Assembly: GCA_046350935.1 (NCBI GenBank)
Contig: JAXLZK010000001.1
Coordinates: forward strand, 124,001-188,000
Direction: 5' to 3'
From: Nitrobium sp046350935
Lineage (GTDB): Bacteria > Nitrospirota > Thermodesulfovibrionia > Thermodesulfovibrionales > Dissulfurispiraceae
Length of the DNA: 64,000 nucleotides
Positions 63,861 through 64,000 of this stretch are shown here, in pieces; the first letter of the stretch is position 1, and each line of letters opens with the position of its first letter. The notes below the pieces were generated by a model. The model ran no database searches, had not been told where the DNA came from, and worked only from the letters and a program-made list of their open reading frames with translations. The position numbers and the translations under genes are program-made.

Positions 63861-64000
63861 CTATTTCATCGAGCTGAGCAGGTCGCCGGCGGCGATGGCC
63901 GGGAGGGTGAGGAGCTGCACCGACCCTCTCGCCCCCAGTTCCATCGACATGCGCATCACCGTCTCATTGTCGGGCGCCTCGACGATATTGACGAAATCGT
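63861..64000 (-). CDS. GYD-domain protein, C-terminal end (partial)
   Basis: About 45 residues are in the window: DFVNIVEAPDNETVMRMS, then ELGARGSVQLLTLPAIAAG, ending LLSSMK. This matches the second half of GYD-domain proteins (ferredoxin-like fold, roughly 95-100 residues). The start lies beyond the right edge. Function of the family is not known. Confidence 0.6.
   Translation of the reverse strand, partial: DFVNIVEAPDNETVMRMSMELGARGSVQLLTLPAIAAGDLLSSMK

Overview
The window is a GC-rich draft scaffold from a Gram-negative, anaerobic or microaerobic bacterium. Evidence for this is outer-membrane barrel and porin genes, an octaheme cytochrome c, c-type-heme sensor proteins, system II cytochrome c maturation (CcsA), a CobA-HemD fusion, two FeoB proteins and a CbiMNQO transporter. 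The gene content looks like Nitrospirota (Thermodesulfovibrionia-like) or a deltaproteobacterial-grade lineage; this is inferred from content, not from a marker phylogeny. A run of 100 N (52937-53036) marks a scaffold join, so linkage across it is not proven by sequence. Except for one gene (46.4-47.3 kb), reading frames are clean.

Layout. 0-1.6 kb: end of an Aas-type acyl-ACP synthetase, a zinc alcohol dehydrogenase and a small membrane protein. 1.6-10.7 kb: an iron island with a DUF2325 protein, two outer-membrane proteins, a feoA-feoA-feoB operon with a coupled mini-ORF and a Cys-rich FeoB partner, then an opposing feoB2-fur operon. Four similar TGAGA..TCTCA operators sit at its promoters. 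10.8-16.8 kb: cell wall and housekeeping genes (amidase, GerMN, murI, rph, ftsH, folP). 17.1-19.3 kb: an AT-richer class A beta-lactamase-like gene and a three-gene cluster of small membrane proteins, then argS. 21.2-25.8 kb: octaheme nitrite reductase, a NapD-like protein and a heme-sensing two-component pair. 26-33.9 kb: yajQ, fabG-acpP-fabF-rnc, an MFS exporter, a DUF4292 lipoprotein, radA and thiD. 34-41.3 kb: a heme-sensing chemoreceptor, rplM-rpsI, argC, a phosphodiesterase, argJ, a cupin and tyrS.

41.3-44.6 kb: a cobalt/nickel ECF transporter behind a compact leader that looks like a transcription attenuator. 45.1-47.4 kb: a NuoF/HydB-like flavoprotein fused to a CBS pair and broken by about six indels. 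47.6-51.4 kb: moxR-DUF58-tgpA. 51.4-52.9 kb: bacteriohemerythrin, a PHP protein and a Cys-rich mini-protein. 53.1-58.6 kb: a haem operon (MobB-like P-loop, ccsA, hemA, hemC, cobA-hemD). 58.6-63.6 kb: topA, a small protein, dprA and argG. The right edge holds the end of a GYD-domain gene.

The genes combine into a coherent picture. Iron uptake under Fur feeds siroheme/haem synthesis (hemA-hemC-cobA-hemD) and cytochrome c assembly (ccsA). These support a periplasmic multiheme nitrite reductase watched by heme-binding sensors. The less ordinary items are the paired GWW(I/L)H mini-proteins, the mini-ORF coupled to feoA, the Fur-type promoter with no gene behind it, the short attenuator-like leader before cbiM, and the shattered flavoprotein-CBS fusion.
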